A model generated the notes under the pieces. It did not search any database and was not told the origin of the DNA. It was given only the letters and a program-made list of their open reading frames with translations. Made by a program: the position numbers and the translations under genes. Positions 62,632-64,000 of a DNA stretch of 64,000 nt are shown here, one piece after another. The stretch comes from Beroe forskalii (lineage: Eukaryota; Ctenophora; Nuda; Beroida; Beroidae), in the NCBI GenBank assembly GCA_011033025.1, contig WFMF01000228.1, forward strand, positions 62,001 through 126,000. Reading direction: 5' to 3'. Position 1 is the stretch's first letter; the number at the start of each line of letters is the position of its first letter.

Positions 62632-63820
62632 TTACAAAACGTCGTCGGGGAACACGATTATCTCGTCCTCCTGAATGTCTAGATCGGAGGAGGTTGGGCT
62701 GGGAGGGTCAGTCCCCCCTCCTCCTTCCCCTGAGGCTGTCTTCTGTAGGTCCTCGGACTCAGCAAGACGTTTCTTGTTCTTGTAGTCTTGCATGTACCGG
62801 TCTGTTAGGGAGAGGGGTGCTCCAACGGGGGATAGACTGCTGAAATGAGGAAGTGTTAATTGGGTTTGTTAATTGGGAGTGTTAATTGGACAGGTTTCCA
62901 GGGTGTGTTGATTGGATTGACTGAATGAATTGCGATGCAATGCTTTGTCATCTTCAATTATCTAGTATAGGTCCTTGAAATAACAACTGGCCATTGACTG
63001 TAGATTGTGGAAATTACCTGTTAGAATTAGAGCCAACGGGCTGGTCAAAAGTCGCTGAATCTCTCGAGTAGTCGATGTCGGAGTTATCGGACTGAAACAC
63101 ATTGATTTATTAGAGTTCAGAGTGAGAGCACTGCGTAAAGCGGGAATTTCACAACCAATTTTAAGCCGATTGCTGTTTCTTTTACTTTGGTCAATTCAGA
63201 TATCATTGTCCTACACCAAGACTCATGATTCCTGCCTTTTATTCATGAAATCCACGGTTCGAGTCCCGGGGAAAGCGATGAACTTGCCAAGCTAGCCTTG
63301 GTTGCCCACCTTTTCTAACTTTTAAAGATGCATTTCATAGGGCGTTGCTCGTTAATGACAATAAATAAAACACAAGGAAATATTCTCACCAGGATATCAA
63401 TGAACCCTTTCTCGGGTTCCTGGGCTGGAAACTCGGAATCACATGGTTTCTGAGGCTTCCTCCTCCTTGGTCTTCTTCCGGAGGTGTGAACTGTCTTCAT
63501 GTGCCGGTTTAAGTCGCCCTGTGGTGGAAGTTGTTACTGTCAACATGTTAAGATTGTGAACAAGTTTCCGTCGGATTCAAAATTTTCATTCGACTGAAAC
63601 TTGCTCAAATATTTGTGTCTGAAGATGGAAAAGATTGAGGATTGTTAATCTTCTTTTTATCTGGCCATTTGAAATGCCAATGAAATAAAAATGATAAAGA
63701 ATACAGAATGGTGGATTTAGTTTAAAAGCACTTACAATGCGGTTAAACTTCCAGTCACAAAACAAACAGACGTGGTTCTTGATTTTGAAGTGAACTGCTC
63801 GGATGTGTTCCATAAGATGG
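62632..63820 (-). CDS. C2H2 zinc-finger protein, 3' exons (gene continues past the window end)
   Basis: Probable nucleic-acid-binding nuclear protein. Exons in order of transcription: 63820-63736 (entry phase 2), 63518-63390, 63091-63018, 62839-62632, all GT-AG with matching phases (0,0,2). The first two exons give the His pair of one finger (HIRAVH) and one complete finger split by an intron, CLFCDWKF then NRHMKTVH, spaced C-x2-C-x12-H-x4-H. A basic patch (SGRRPRRRKPQKP) follows and could serve nuclear import, then an acidic, Ser-rich tail with a TDRYMQDYKNKKR segment, ending DEIIVFPDDVL and TAA. No further finger follows, so these are the last of the array. The linker TSGRRP only loosely resembles a TGEKP linker. 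The upstream fingers lie beyond 64000. Confidence 0.85.
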
Positions 63821-64000
63821 CTGAAAGGAAAAAAAGCATGGATTTGATTACAAACACAAACATTACTAAAAATAAAAACCTTAAAATGAAGCAAATAACA
63901 ATCAGAAATGGCATCTGGCTATCTGTATTCTATCTTTCTAGCAGGGATATCCCAAAAATTCGAAGGTTGCACGCAACTGTGCTGAATTTTTTCAACACGT

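Noticed and set aside
63228..63300. tRNA-like sequence with GGTTCGAGTCCCGG B-box
   Set aside because: The B-box is good but no A-box or cloverleaf can be built upstream. At most a SINE remnant.

Overview
The window is nuclear DNA from an AT-rich, intron-rich, repeat-laden invertebrate animal genome. The animal assignment rests on the gene set: a heterotrimeric G-protein alpha subunit, a NECAP endocytic adaptor, an OSBP-type sterol-transfer protein, a plexin-domain (PLXDC/TEM7-like) protein with PSI and sushi modules, a C2H2 zinc-finger protein and a GT12 beta-1,4-GalNAc-transferase. I cannot name the phylum from sequence alone. Introns are almost all GT-AG, mostly 0.1-4 kb, with one of 10.2 kb.

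Layout. 1-6180: gene-free, with a 1.2-kb direct duplication, minisatellites and foldback elements. 6520-7998 (-): GT12-like glycosyltransferase, apparently intronless, broken by two one-base frame changes. 9159-14966 (+): nine-exon G-alpha gene with conserved Gi/o-type intron positions but several unusual residues and an odd exon-7 splice site. 14967-23138: gene-free, dominated by a tandem duplication of about 2.4-2.9 kb, each copy carrying a long ATTGT microsatellite. 23515-36394 (-): seven-exon NECAP gene whose last 4.4-kb intron contains a complete OSBP-like gene in the same orientation (24943-27474). 36717-37307 (+): small TATA-driven secreted protein, head-to-head with NECAP. 37379-44321: transposon-like DNA. 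44322-61370 (+): plexin-domain/PSI/sushi gene, 5' end not found, with a 10.2-kb intron holding a LINE relic and a 4.1-kb long-TIR element with 5-bp target duplications. 62632-63820 (-): 3' end of a C2H2 zinc-finger gene running off the window.

The genes do not form one pathway. NECAP (clathrin adaptor) and OSBP (ER-Golgi sterol/PI4P exchange) both serve membrane traffic and are physically interlocked. Splice phases would allow an in-frame NECAP-OSBP transcript as well as the two separate ones. The most unusual points are that nested pair, the tandemly repeated splice acceptor of NECAP exon 6, the G-alpha switch-region anomalies, the GalNAc-transferase with an R-type-lectin-like stem, and the nested inverted-repeat elements. 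All exon models were made by eye from homology, splice motifs and phase agreement.
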